Assembly (NCBI RefSeq): GCF_900115135.1
Contig: NZ_FOVK01000009.1
Span: 37,236 to 101,235, forward strand
DNA: 64,000 bases
Direction: 5' to 3'
Source of the DNA: Proteiniclasticum ruminis
GTDB taxonomy: Bacteria > Bacillota > Clostridia > Clostridiales > Clostridiaceae
Every line of letters starts with the position of its first letter. The stretch's first letter is position 1. A program made the translations under genes and the position numbers. Below are positions 8,542 through 17,900 of the stretch, piece after piece. The notes below the pieces were generated by a model. That model searched no databases and had not been told where the DNA came from. It was given only the letters and a program-made list of their open reading frames with translations.

Positions 8542-8570
8542 AAAAAAAGCCACAGCTTTTGCTGCAGCTC
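8542..8570 (-). terminator. Terminator after the dodecin gene
   Basis: On the minus strand a 9-bp stem (8561-8569 with 8548-8556, two G-T pairs) with a 4-nt loop is followed by seven T residues. Confidence 0.8.
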
Positions 8571-8576
8571 TTTTAT

Positions 8577-8777
8577 TCAGTCTACGAGGAAAGATATTTT
8601 GACATTCACTCTATACGTAGTAATTTCATCGCCCTCTACCACAGCCTGCATTTCTTTCACATACACAGACTTGATGTTCTTCACGGTTTTTGAAGCTTCC
8701 TTCACTGCATCTCTTGTTGCGGCTTCCCAGCCATCTTTAGATTCCGCTAGAAGCTCAATGACTTTCACAACTGCCAT
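8577..8777 (-). CDS. Dodecin family flavin-binding protein
   Basis: A 66-residue protein with the dodecin pattern: VVKVIEL, then SKDGWEAATRDAVKEASKTVKNIKSVYVKEMQAVVEGDEITTYRVNVKISFLVD read as strand, helix and two strands. Dodecins form dodecameric shells that store riboflavin or FMN or buffer free flavin. The start at 8777 is chosen because AAGGAGGT stands 9 nt before it. The usual aromatic flavin-stacking residue (Trp36 in the archaeal protein) is not evident at the matching position, so the ligand may differ, as in many bacterial members. Confidence 0.85.
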   Translation of the reverse strand: MAVVKVIELLAESKDGWEAATRDAVKEASKTVKNIKSVYVKEMQAVVEGDEITTYRVNVKISFLVD

Positions 8778-8855
8778 AACCTTAGGACCTCCTTCTTTGT
8801 TTTTTATCATCATAACAAAGAAGCATAGAGAAACTATGAGGAAACACCAAACAAT

Positions 8856-9305
8856 CTATGAATGCTCTTGTTCCTTCTCTAAAAAGAGACTGAAAAGCGC
8901 ATAAGCCGCTCCCCCAAATAAGATGGGTAAACTGAAGAATAGAATGAGTCCAGGTGCATCGTCATAGTCTGCCAGACGGTAAGTAAAGGGCAGCATCAGC
9001 ACAAAAATCATACTAAAGACCATGGCAGCTGCCCTGGCTTTTCTCCATACTCTTTGCCTGTTCTTCCCCACTTCATCCACTCTTTCCTTCAGCAAGCTCA
9101 ACATGAGCTGAAGGAGATAAATCACGGGCAGGATGGACAGGTACAGCCCGCCAATGAGAGGATACAGTAAGCCCGCATAGCGTGGATTCACAGGCTCTTC
9201 CAAAAGAGAGAACAGAAGCATCAAAGAGACCCCCACAATCACAACCGTCAAAAGCACCAGAAAACCTTTTAAGTACCATCTGTACCATGTATTCATCTTT
9301 TTCAT
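8856..9305 (-). CDS. Four-helix integral membrane protein, unknown function
   Basis: About 149 residues with four hydrophobic segments (roughly residues 10-32, 45-70, 95-115 and 120-140) and a charged loop (SLLKERVDEVGKNRQRVWRKARA) in the middle. The layout resembles small DUF2975-type membrane proteins, but I cannot assign it firmly. The start is uncertain: the frame is open to a GTG at 9347, yet no start has a good ribosome binding site; the ATG at 9305 places the first helix sensibly. A TTTACAG-N14-CTGTAAA inverted repeat (9331-9358) lies just before this start and could be an operator. Confidence 0.6.
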   Translation of the reverse strand: MKKMNTWYRWYLKGFLVLLTVVIVGVSLMLLFSLLEEPVNPRYAGLLYPLIGGLYLSILPVIYLLQLMLSLLKERVDEVGKNRQRVWRKARAAAMVFSMIFVLMLPFTYRLADYDDAPGLILFFSLPILFGGAAYALFSLFLEKEQEHS

Positions 9306-9384
9306 TCTAATCACACTCTGCTGTAAGGTATTTACAGAAGATCTCACTCCACTGTAAACTCAGAGCTATTTTATCATCATTTTT

Positions 9385-9418
9385 ATTGAATAACAATAAA
9401 AATATATTATTATTCAAT
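9385..9418. repeat. AT-rich inverted repeat upstream of the membrane protein gene
   Basis: Arms ATTGAATAACAAT (9385-9397) and ATTATTATTCAAT (9406-9418) match at 12 of 13 positions. It could be an operator for the gene starting at 9305; composition alone could also produce it. Confidence 0.35.
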
Positions 9419-9471
9419 TTTATACTATTTCTCGATTCCTGAACTGTTCCTGGAGAACCGCGTGGAAAGAC

Positions 9472-10362
9472 TTATCTCAATACGTTCCGATCTTCCACGT
9501 ACTCCTCCAGAAGAGTCTTCTCCACATTGGGATAATTTTCCAGCAGCCCTTCCAAAAGCACGCTTTTATAAAGTGCTCCCGCATCATTTTTTGCCTTCAC
9601 TCTTTTACTGGTGAAGGTTATGGCAGGAATGCCCTCGATATCCTTCAGCTTCACTGGAAGACCGTACCAGGATGTGTCTTCGTCCGGTTCATTTCCACCA
9701 TTTTCTTCCCGTAGGATATGCTCATACTGGGTTTTTGTCACAAGATAGGCCACGCCATAGGCTTCTCCAGGCTTAGTGGTATCCAGAAAAGAGACGCCTT
9801 TTCCTTCCCAGGAGCCTGATCGTCCACCATAGTACATGTCAAAGGGTATGGTGACCTTCTTCTTTCTTCTTGGGAGCCTTCTGTCCGTACATTCTTTCTG
9901 ATGTCTCCCAAGCCCTCGGAAGCGTCCGCCCTCCAGATAATACCTAAACCGCTCAAAGAGCATGTTGGACCCATAGGAAACGTACCAGATGAGTTCTTCC
10001 TTGGGGACCCAGGGCTGATCTGTCAGTGCCACTTTACTCTCCTTCTCCACTTCATGAAGATACACATAGGTGCCCACAGTATAGAGCATGGAGCCCTCCT
10101 GCCATACGGAAACTTCCCGGTAGCTGTAAAGATGCCCTTCTTCTTCCAGGTGATGAATCCGCTGCAAAGTTTCACTGTCGACTTCATAGATCTCACCTAA
10201 GACTGTACCGTCCTTCTCTTCTTTGATCCCAGGATAGCTCCCCAGGTGATATAGTGCATAGCCTCTCAGCTGAGCCTCTCCAAGATATCTGCTTCCAGAA
10301 AGATATGCCTCATGATTTCTATATCCTCTCATCAGTGTCCCATAGACAAACAGTCTTGTCAT
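9472..10362 (-). CDS. Two-domain gamma-glutamylcyclotransferase-like protein
   Basis: A 296-residue protein made of two related modules. Residues 1 to about 115 are a GGCT/AIG2-type domain starting LFVYGTLMRGYRNHEAYL, with the YGTL substrate loop and the EIYEVD and LEEEG blocks. Residues from about 127 begin again with WYVSYGSNMLFERFRYYLEGG, the YGSN version of the same loop, and continue with a longer domain that has GVAYLVT. GGCT enzymes release 5-oxoproline from gamma-glutamyl compounds or resolve gamma-glutamylamines. Both loops are intact, so either or both halves may be active. The substrate is unknown. The ATG has a modest ribosome binding site (GGGAG). Confidence 0.8.
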   Translation of the reverse strand: MTRLFVYGTLMRGYRNHEAYLSGSRYLGEAQLRGYALYHLGSYPGIKEEKDGTVLGEIYEVDSETLQRIHHLEEEGHLYSYREVSVWQEGSMLYTVGTYVYLHEVEKESKVALTDQPWVPKEELIWYVSYGSNMLFERFRYYLEGGRFRGLGRHQKECTDRRLPRRKKKVTIPFDMYYGGRSGSWEGKGVSFLDTTKPGEAYGVAYLVTKTQYEHILREENGGNEPDEDTSWYGLPVKLKDIEGIPAITFTSKRVKAKNDAGALYKSVLLEGLLENYPNVEKTLLEEYVEDRNVLR

Positions 10363-10824
10363 GCTCTTCTCTCCCTTCGGTTTTCTCTGTTCAGTGATTC
10401 ATCAGAACTTCTAGTATTTCTCATTCCTTCTGAATCTCATTATTTGTATCTTACTTCGAAAAGAACAAAATGAAAATACAACTCTGTCATCAGATCTCGT
10501 CCCAAGCCTTCAGTTGGATGACAGTACGTCAATATCAATAACAAGAAAATCGACCCCTTTTTTTCAGATACTAAAGTTTAATCCAACCTAAATCTTCATT
10601 TTTCCAATAATTCTTAATCCTGTACGAACAAGATTGACAACGTTTACCTGATTCGTTAAACTAAATACGAACAAACCTTCATAGGCTTGTTAAATTTCGA
10701 CAGCTATTCTCCGACTCTGAAAAGGGCTGAACTTCGCTTTAAATTGGCTGAAAATTCAGTGAAGTTAGCAGCGCTTATACAGAACCGGCAGTTTTTGCTG
10801 TCAAAAAAAGAGAGGGGTAAAAGA
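10363..10824. other. 462-bp intergenic control region
   Basis: The stretch between the divergent cyclotransferase-like and chvE genes holds an 8-bp inverted repeat (10484-10491 with 10517-10524), two copies of TACGAACAA (around 10623-10631 and 10666-10674) flanking a strong promoter, and a leader of about 155 nt before chvE. No gene is supported: the frame upstream of 10825 is open, but using it would bury the signal peptide. Confidence 0.5.
10634..10662 (+). promoter_or_regulatory. Promoter with overlapping cre-like site for the sugar ABC operon
   Basis: TTGACA (10634-10639), a 17-bp spacer and TAAACT (10657-10662) form a sigma-A promoter. The sequence TTGACAACGTTTACC across the -35 box fits the CcpA cre consensus (WTGNAANCGNWNNCW) with two mismatches, in a position where CcpA would repress. 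The TACGAACAA repeats on both sides may bind a specific regulator. Confidence 0.6.
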
Positions 10825-11946
10825 ATGAAAAAGAACCGTAAACTTGTCATCTTATCCGCAGTGCTTTCCGCGATGATGCTGTTTTCCGTAGCCTGTTCCT
10901 CTGGCGATACTGAAGGAAATGGCGATGGCAGTGTGGATATCGGGATCGTTCTTCCTACAAAAGATGAGCCCCGCTGGGTACAGGATGAGACCAGATTCAA
11001 GGAAGCTCTCGCAGATACAGACTATTCTGTAGAAATTCTCTTCAGCCAAGGATCCTCTGCGAAGGAAAAAGAAAATGTGGAATCACTTCTGACCAAGGGA
11101 ATCAAAGTACTGATCATCTGCCCACACGATGGAGATGCCGCTGCCGCTGCTGCTGAAGCTGCCGCTGCTGAAGGCGTCAAAGTCATCTCTTATGACCGAC
11201 TCATAACGGGTACAGACGCTGTAGATTACTATGTGACATTTGACTCCGTTGCTGTTGGTGCGGCCCAAGGTCAGTATCTCATTGACAAAGCTTCCGGCAA
11301 AGACAATCCACTCTATCTCTATGCCGGTGCAGCAACAGACAACAATGCATTCCTGTTCTTTGAAGGCGCATGGAGCGTTCTTCAGCCTAAAGTCAAGGAT
11401 GGCACCTTTGTCATCAAGAACTCCCCAGAAGCTGTCGCACTTCAGGACAAAGCTGAGCTGACCCGTGATGAAATGTCCAAGATCATCGGACAGATCACCA
11501 CCAACTGGGATTTCAATGAAGCAAAGAACAAGGCTGAATCTCACCTGACTGCCGCATCTGCTGCAGACAAGGGCGATGTATTTATCCTGGCACCAAACGA
11601 TGGAACCGCAAGATCCATTGCAGACACCTTTGCCACAGACACTGATGTGACAAGCTTTGTTGTAACAGGACAGGATGCTGAAAAAGCTTCCGTTCAGTAC
11701 ATCATCGACGGAAAACAGTCCATGACCGTATTTAAAGACGTGAGAACTCTTGTAAAAGACTCCATTGACATGGCTGTTTCCATTCTAAAAGGTGAAACTC
11801 CTGGAACCACAGGCGCCTATGACAACAAGAACAAAGAAGTTCCTGCAAAGCAGACTGAAGTTATTACTGTGGATCAGGAAAATGTGAAGGCAGCCCTCAT
11901 TGACTCCGGATATTATGAAGCATCCGAGTTTACTGGACTGGAATAG
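10825..11946 (+). CDS. chvE: Monosaccharide ABC transporter substrate-binding lipoprotein (ChvE/XylF type)
   Basis: A 373-residue lipoprotein: signal peptide to residue 23, lipobox LFSVAC with lipidated Cys24, then a periplasmic-binding-protein type 1 fold from about residue 35 (VDIGIVLPTKDEPRWVQDE). Segments such as VLIICPHDGDAAA, VISYDRLI and FILAPNDGTARSIADT are characteristic of ChvE/XylF-like proteins that bind aldoses such as xylose, glucose or arabinose outside the membrane. The ATG at 10825 is preferred because it follows GAGGGG and starts a proper signal peptide. It leads the three-gene uptake operon. Which sugar is bound cannot be told. Confidence 0.88.
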   Translation: MKKNRKLVILSAVLSAMMLFSVACSSGDTEGNGDGSVDIGIVLPTKDEPRWVQDETRFKEALADTDYSVEILFSQGSSAKEKENVESLLTKGIKVLIICPHDGDAAAAAAEAAAAEGVKVISYDRLITGTDAVDYYVTFDSVAVGAAQGQYLIDKASGKDNPLYLYAGAATDNNAFLFFEGAWSVLQPKVKDGTFVIKNSPEAVALQDKAELTRDEMSKIIGQITTNWDFNEAKNKAESHLTAASAADKGDVFILAPNDGTARSIADTFATDTDVTSFVVTGQDAEKASVQYIIDGKQSMTVFKDVRTLVKDSIDMAVSILKGETPGTTGAYDNKNKEVPAKQTEVITVDQENVKAALIDSGYYEASEFTGLE

Positions 11947-11980
11947 CAGCTCAGCCACCAAAAAAATAAAGTACCATCAG

Positions 11981-12009
11981 ATAGTGAAAGCCATTTTGGC
12001 TTTCACTAT
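11981..12009 (+). terminator. Intra-operon hairpin after chvE
   Basis: A perfect 12-bp stem (11981-11992 with 11998-12009) with a 5-nt loop but no T run lies between the binding-protein and ATPase genes. It likely protects the upstream transcript end or causes partial termination, raising the binding protein over the membrane components. Confidence 0.65.
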
Positions 12010-12078
12010 TTATGATATACGAGACCTGGAAAAACTTTGGTCTTTTCCGGGCATCCGCAAACAGAGGAGAGGGAAAAT

Positions 12079-13614
12079 ATGGAAACTGCTCTTCAGACAG
12101 ATTATATTCTGGAAATGAAAAACATCACCAAAGTCTTCCCGGGGGTAAAAGCCCTGGATGATGTGAATTTCAAAGTAAGACGTGGAGAGATCCACTGCCT
12201 TGTTGGGGAAAACGGTGCCGGTAAATCCACCCTGATGAAGGTGCTCTCCGGCGTATGGCCTTATGGATCCTACGATGGAGATATCATCCTCAATGGTCAG
12301 GTTCAAAAGTATCAGGGCATCCATGACAGCGAAAAAGCAGGCATTGCCATCATCTATCAGGAGCTCGCCTTGATTCCTGAGCTTTCTGTCTATGAAAACA
12401 TCTATCTGGGCCACGAAATCAGAAAAGGCAGATTCATTGACTGGAACGAGACCATCAAAATGTCCAAAGAAATGCTGAAAAAAGTAAGACTCAACATAAA
12501 CCCCGAAACGAAAATCAAGGAACTGGGCGTCGGCAAGCAGCAGCTCATAGAAATCGCCAAGGCCTTCAGCAAAGAAGTGAGCCTCATCATCCTAGATGAG
12601 CCCACGGCAGCGCTAAACGACGACGACTCCGCAAACCTTCTGGAGCTTCTTCTGGAACTGAAAAAAGAAGGCGTCACCTCCATCATGATCAGCCATAAGC
12701 TGAAGGAAGTCATATACATCGCGGATACCGTCACCGTCCTTCGGGATGGCAAGACCATCTGCTCCCTGTCCAAAGAGAAGGGAGAAATCTCTGAACCAGT
12801 CCTCATCCGAAACATGGTGGGCAGAGCCATTGATGACATCTTCCCCAAAAGGCTGGAGAAGAATCTGGGAGAAACGCTTCTGGAAGTGAGAAACCTCAGC
12901 GCTGTAGATCCTAAAAACGGCAAAAAGGTGCTGAAAAACGTCAGCATACATGCGAAAAAAGGAGAAGTGGTGGGCATCGCCGGACTCATCGGCGCAGGAC
13001 GGACAGAGCTTGCCTCCTGCATTTTCGGGAACCCAAAAGGATTTAAAATGGAGGGAGACATCTTTGTCGACGGTGAGAAGCATACCTTCCATCATCCGAA
13101 AGATGCCATCAAAAAAGGCATCGCCTATGTCACTGAAGACCGAAAAAAGGAAGGACTGATCCTTCTTCAGGATATTAAGAACAACATCAGCCTGGCCAAT
13201 CTCAAGGGCATCTCCTCCAGCGGCATTGTCAATGACAATGAAGAAATCACCGTAGGAGAATCCTACCGGAAATCCCTTGGCATCAAAACCCCTTCGGTGG
13301 AGCAGCTCACAAGAAACTTAAGCGGTGGAAACCAGCAGAAGGTTTCCCTGGGCAAATGGCTGAACACAAAACCCAAGGTTCTCATTCTGGATGAGCCCAC
13401 CCGAGGCATCGATGTAGGCGCCAAGTTTGAGATCTACACCATCATCAACAGCCTGGTCAAAGAAGGCATGAGCATCATCATGATTTCCTCCGAGCTTCCG
13501 GAAATCCTCGGTATGAGCGACCGCGTCTACGTGGTTGCAGAAGGCAAAATCACAGGCGAACTGACTGTGGAAGACGCCACCCAGGATAAAATCATGGAAC
13601 TTGCCACAGTCTGA
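12079..13614 (+). CDS. mmsA: Monosaccharide ABC transporter ATPase, two nucleotide-binding domains
   Basis: A 511-residue tandem ABC ATPase of the sugar-uptake (CUT2) type. Half 1 has Walker A GENGAGKS near residue 45, a KELGVGKQQLIEIAKA signature and Walker B LIILDEPTAAL. Half 2 has a degenerate Walker A (GLIGAGRTE), an intact LSGGNQQK signature and ILDEPTRGID. The inserted YGSYDGDI segment and the length match GguA/MmsA, partner of ChvE. The start at 12079 follows GAGGAGAGGG. It powers import by the permease encoded next, from the cytoplasmic face. Confidence 0.92.
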   Translation: METALQTDYILEMKNITKVFPGVKALDDVNFKVRRGEIHCLVGENGAGKSTLMKVLSGVWPYGSYDGDIILNGQVQKYQGIHDSEKAGIAIIYQELALIPELSVYENIYLGHEIRKGRFIDWNETIKMSKEMLKKVRLNINPETKIKELGVGKQQLIEIAKAFSKEVSLIILDEPTAALNDDDSANLLELLLELKKEGVTSIMISHKLKEVIYIADTVTVLRDGKTICSLSKEKGEISEPVLIRNMVGRAIDDIFPKRLEKNLGETLLEVRNLSAVDPKNGKKVLKNVSIHAKKGEVVGIAGLIGAGRTELASCIFGNPKGFKMEGDIFVDGEKHTFHHPKDAIKKGIAYVTEDRKKEGLILLQDIKNNISLANLKGISSSGIVNDNEEITVGESYRKSLGIKTPSVEQLTRNLSGGNQQKVSLGKWLNTKPKVLILDEPTRGIDVGAKFEIYTIINSLVKEGMSIIMISSELPEILGMSDRVYVVAEGKITGELTVEDATQDKIMELATV

Positions 13615-13636
13615 GAACAAAGAGGAGGAAGAAAAA

Positions 13637-14815
13637 ATGGAACTGCTTAACGATCTCAAAACCATGCTCAAGAAAAATATCCGTGAATACGGCATGTTCA
13701 TTGCCCTTTTTGCCATTATGCTCGTATTCTCCATCCTCAGTGATGGCGTGTTCATGTCTCCCCGAAACATCAGCAACCTCATAAACTCCATGGGCTACAT
13801 CGCCGTCCTTGCAGTCGGCATGACCCTCATCCTCATCATCAAGCATATTGATCTGTCTGTGGGATATGTGGCAGGATTTCTAGGGGCTGTGGCAGCAATG
13901 CTCATGACTTCCTGGGATCTGCCTGTGCTCCTTGTGATTCCCATCATTCTCTTTCTGGGTATCCTCATCGGACTCTTCAATGGCTTCATGGTCGCAAAGC
14001 TTCAGCTTCCAGCCTTTGTGGTTTCCCTGGCAGGCATGCTGATTTTTAGAGGAGCTCTTCTCCAGGTCACAGCAAAAACCGGAACCATTATCATCCCGAA
14101 TAAAACCTTCAACAACATCGGAGTCGGTTATATCCCGGACCCCGTGAAGCTCCTTCCGGGCTTTCACACATTGACCTTAGTCATCGGCGCACTTTTCATC
14201 GTTTTCTTCATTCTGGCCCAGTTCAAGAACCGGAAAAATAAGCTGAAATATCAATTTGAAGTGGTGCCCATCAAGATCTTCTACATCAAGCTGGTGTTTG
14301 TATCCGCGCTCATCGCCTATGTGACCTATATCCTCTCGGACTATAACGGTCTTTCCTGGACCGTTGTCATTGTCCTCATCGTGGTGGCTCTTTATCATTT
14401 CCTCACCACAAAGACCGTTCTGGGAAGACACATCTATGCAGTGGGCGGCAATGATGAGGCGGCAAAACTTAGCGGTATCGACGTGAAAAAGGTCACCCTT
14501 TTCGTCTTCTCCTCCATGAGCATGTTGGCTGCCCTTTCCGGTATTCTATACACCGCAAGGCTCCAGTCTGCAACGGTCACCGCTGGAACAGGATTTGAAC
14601 TGGATGCCATCGCCTCTGCTTATGTGGGCGGTGTTTCCGCGGCAGGTGGCGTAGGAAAGGTCACAGGCTCCATCATCGGAGCCCTGGTTATGGCTTCACT
14701 GACCAGCGGTATGAACCTCCTGAATGTAGGGGCATCGTACCAGTACATCATCCGTGGTGCCATCCTCATTCTTGCTGTGGTTTTCGATGTGCAGACCCGA
14801 AACAAAGCAAAATAG
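13637..14815 (+). CDS. mmsB: Monosaccharide ABC transporter permease
   Basis: A 392-residue membrane protein of the BPD_transp_2 family with about ten hydrophobic segments. The family region GGNDEAAKLSGIDVKKVTLFVFSSMSMLAAL and the C-terminal YVGGVSAAGGVGKVTGSIIGALVM are present, and the long central charged insertion (about residues 195-225) is typical of GguB/MmsB. The start at 13637 has AGAGGAGG ahead of it; an ATG at 13601 in the same frame lies inside mmsA and has no site. It completes the importer with the lipoprotein and ATPase encoded before it. Confidence 0.9.
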   Translation: MELLNDLKTMLKKNIREYGMFIALFAIMLVFSILSDGVFMSPRNISNLINSMGYIAVLAVGMTLILIIKHIDLSVGYVAGFLGAVAAMLMTSWDLPVLLVIPIILFLGILIGLFNGFMVAKLQLPAFVVSLAGMLIFRGALLQVTAKTGTIIIPNKTFNNIGVGYIPDPVKLLPGFHTLTLVIGALFIVFFILAQFKNRKNKLKYQFEVVPIKIFYIKLVFVSALIAYVTYILSDYNGLSWTVVIVLIVVALYHFLTTKTVLGRHIYAVGGNDEAAKLSGIDVKKVTLFVFSSMSMLAALSGILYTARLQSATVTAGTGFELDAIASAYVGGVSAAGGVGKVTGSIIGALVMASLTSGMNLLNVGASYQYIIRGAILILAVVFDVQTRNKAK

Positions 14816-14827
14816 CACAACAAAGAA

Positions 14828-14860
14828 AGGAACCACCCAAAAGGGATGGTTCCTGTTTTT
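14828..14860 (+). terminator. Terminator after the monosaccharide ABC operon
   Basis: An 11-bp stem with one bulged base (14828-14838 with 14843-14854) and an AAAA loop precedes G and five T residues. Confidence 0.85.
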
Positions 14861-14867
14861 ATGTCCT

Positions 14868-14905
14868 TAGGAGATTCTGGCATAGGCCATGGAATCTCCT
14901 TTTTA
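14868..14905 (+). terminator. Second, back-up terminator
   Basis: AGGAGATTC (14869-14877) pairs with GAATCTCCT (14892-14900) and a T-rich tail follows. It protects the convergent surface-protein gene ending at 14933. Confidence 0.65.
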
Positions 14906-14932
14906 CTTTATTTTTCTGTCACTGGAAGATGT

Positions 14933-17900
14933 CTAGTACTTGGTTGTATTATAGAAAGCATTCATCTCCCAGAAAGGAACATAGGTCTCAGAATGCGCTG
15001 CGATGTAGATTGGACCAGCTTTCTTTAACGTAATCTCATAGGTGAAGCTTGTGGTCTGGTCTGTGATGACTGGCTTATATGGGAACTGTCCAGGATCTGC
15101 TGTGTATACCGATGTCTTTCCGGTCTTCTTCACTGGCAGAGGTGTTTCTCCTACATAGAGGTGAATCTTCTTCAGGGAGAATCCAGGCTCCATCTCGTAT
15201 CGTAAGGATACCAGCTTGTCGTGGTACTCTACATACAGTTTGCCTGCAAGAAGTCCCTTGGTGACATCATTCTGGCCTGCTCCTGTATAGATTGGGAAGA
15301 TGTAGCTGCCTTCAGGCAGTGGTCCATTGGTCCATCCCCATTTAGCATTGCCAACTAAAGTATTGATTGGGATGGCATAGTCTCCACCAAAGGCCCATCC
15401 GGTCTCCATATAGAGCCTCTGTCTGACTTCCACAATCTCTGTGTCACTGTCTCTGATCTCATTGGGAAGTCCTGCAGGATTGGCAAGAACAGACGCTGTA
15501 TTTTCCAGCATGCCGATATCCGCTGTGGTCAGCAGTCTCGTATACTGTACTTCTTCAGAAGCGCCTATGGCTAAGGAGCCAGTAAATCCACTTAGAGTAC
15601 CTGCCAGAGTATCTTTCACAACCACATTCACAAGATCAATGTCTCCCGTATTTGTGATCTTCACCGTGTAGGTCAGGGTATCGCCCACATGAGCCATGGA
15701 GGTATTGACACTCTTCTCCAGCTTGATATGAGGATGTACAAGATCTACCGATACGCTGTCTTCCAGTTCAAACTTAGAAAGAAGCTCAAAGCCCATTGGA
15801 CTTGCAGTAAGTTTCACTGTATTCTTCAGTTCTGTCCATCCATACTTTGTCATGTAGTCAGGATCGTCAGCGGCTTTGACCACATATGGAACCTTAAAGG
15901 TCTTTGTCATGCCGGAGGCAAGTTCAAAGGTCTCATCAAGGCCCAGCATTGGATCCGTCACATGGACTTTCATGTCTGGTGCAAAGTCTTCTTTTGTCAG
16001 ATTCTTCACGGTAATGGTGTAGTTGATGGTGTCGCCCACCTTAGAGATTTCCGTATCTGCTGTCTTCTCAATGGTGATATCCGGTACAAAGAGCTTCACT
16101 TCATGAGAATCCGATGCATCCAGGATGTTCGGGAATCCCTTCGGCGATGCGGTGACAGAAGCCTTGTTCTTCACTGGGCTCACATCTTCAGGTTTAATTA
16201 TGTAGGTATAGGTGTACTCTTTAGATTCACCAGATGCAAACTCCGCATCGGTCACAACATTTCCAGCATGATCATCCACAACAGAATAGATGAGATTTGG
16301 TGCATCCATGGAGCTGGTGTTCTTTACAATGATCTTATAGTTGATGGTGTCGCCAATCATGGAAACGTCTTTATCCGCAGTCTTCTCAATGGTGATGCCA
16401 GGCTGGAACAGCTCCACAGTATGAGTATCGCTGTTGGATACTTCTTTTGTGAATAAACCATTGACATATTTAAATGTGGCTGTGACGCTGTTGATAAATG
16501 GATCTGCTGCGTCTGATGGAATCGTAAACTTCTGTGTGACCTTTTCCTTCTCGCCCACAGCAAAAGTCTTCTTGGTAAAGAGGGCAGTCAGGTCATACTT
16601 AAAGCTATCGTCATACACTTTCACCAGTTCCAGAGGCACATCTCCGATATTTTCCACTTCAAAGGAGTAGGTGACTTCATCCCCAATCTTAGACAGCGGG
16701 TCTCCATCCTTTGTGATCTTAATGATCGGATAAACCACCGTTGTTTCTGCTGATGCGCTGCCGTCATAAACATTCGGGAAGTTCTCAAAAGAGGTTACAT
16801 AGGAAGCTTCATTCTTTATGACAGATCCTCTTTCCGAATCCTCTGGAATCACATAGTTCATCTCATCTCCATCAAAGGTCTTAGATTGACCAGGAAGGAG
16901 CTTGAAAGTTTTCGCTGTAGCATCCTTGAAGCCCAGCAGTTCATCTGTGAGAACGAAGGTTGTCTCCGGAGTGTCCAGTGAGCTTGTATTCTTCACGGTT
17001 ACTGTATAGTGCACTGTTTCTCCAGGAACTGCTTTTGCTTTATCAACTTTCTTTTCAATGGTGTAGCTTGGTTTGAAAAGATTTGTTTCATGAGTAGCTT
17101 CTCCCTTAGCCTCCACTTCCATATACTTATAAACAGCTGTCACCTTATTTATAAATGGATCGTCTTCGGTTTCAGGAATGATCATCTCAAACTCATGACT
17201 CTCTGTTGCACCGACTGCTAAGCTTGGTCCAAATCCATTGGCAATAGATCCTGCGTCCAGTGGACCAAACTTGTCATCAGAAATGCTTACAAGATTCAGT
17301 GGCACATTACCAGTATTCTTCACTGTAACGGTAAACTTGATGGTGTCTCCGATCTTCGACAGTTCGTCTCCAGTTTTTGTCACTTCAATCTTCGGATCAG
17401 GCAGGAAGTTACCAAAATCCACTCCGGATATAATGGTTGATCCTTGATCCGGCATCAGCATGGATGGAATCCTCCATCTCCATCTGACCTCACCAAGAAC
17501 GTCTTCCTTATAGGATACCGCACCGATCGGAAGGGACTCCACTTTATTTGGATAGGTCTGCATATAGTTTGGTTCCATCATCTCATAAACGAGAAGCTCC
17601 GATCCATAGGAAAGACCTTCGAAAGTATAGACACCATTGGCATCAGTTTTGGTCTCCAGCGGTACCAGAATGTCTTCGATTTTACCTATGAGCTTGATGG
17701 TCCAGTTTGGCAGACCAGACTCACCCACATCAAACATTCCGTTGTTGTTGGCATCCAGGAACTTTTTACCTGTTACAGTACGATAGGTCTCAGGTGCATC
17801 TGGAAGCTGTACATCTCTGCTTCCTTTCACATCCAGCATACCAAAGTGTCCGCTGGAACCTGTCTCAGGTCCTGAACCATAACCAATAGGATCAAAGTCC

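Noticed and set aside
10687..10824. An in-frame N-terminal extension of the ChvE-type protein starting at 10687
   Set aside because: It would bury the signal peptide and lipobox, starts without a ribosome binding site, and an ideal site lies before the ATG at 10825.
10669..10824. A riboswitch in the long leader of the sugar operon
   Set aside because: Only short stems (for example CTGAA-AA-TTCAG) are visible; no known aptamer core or terminator switch could be recognised.
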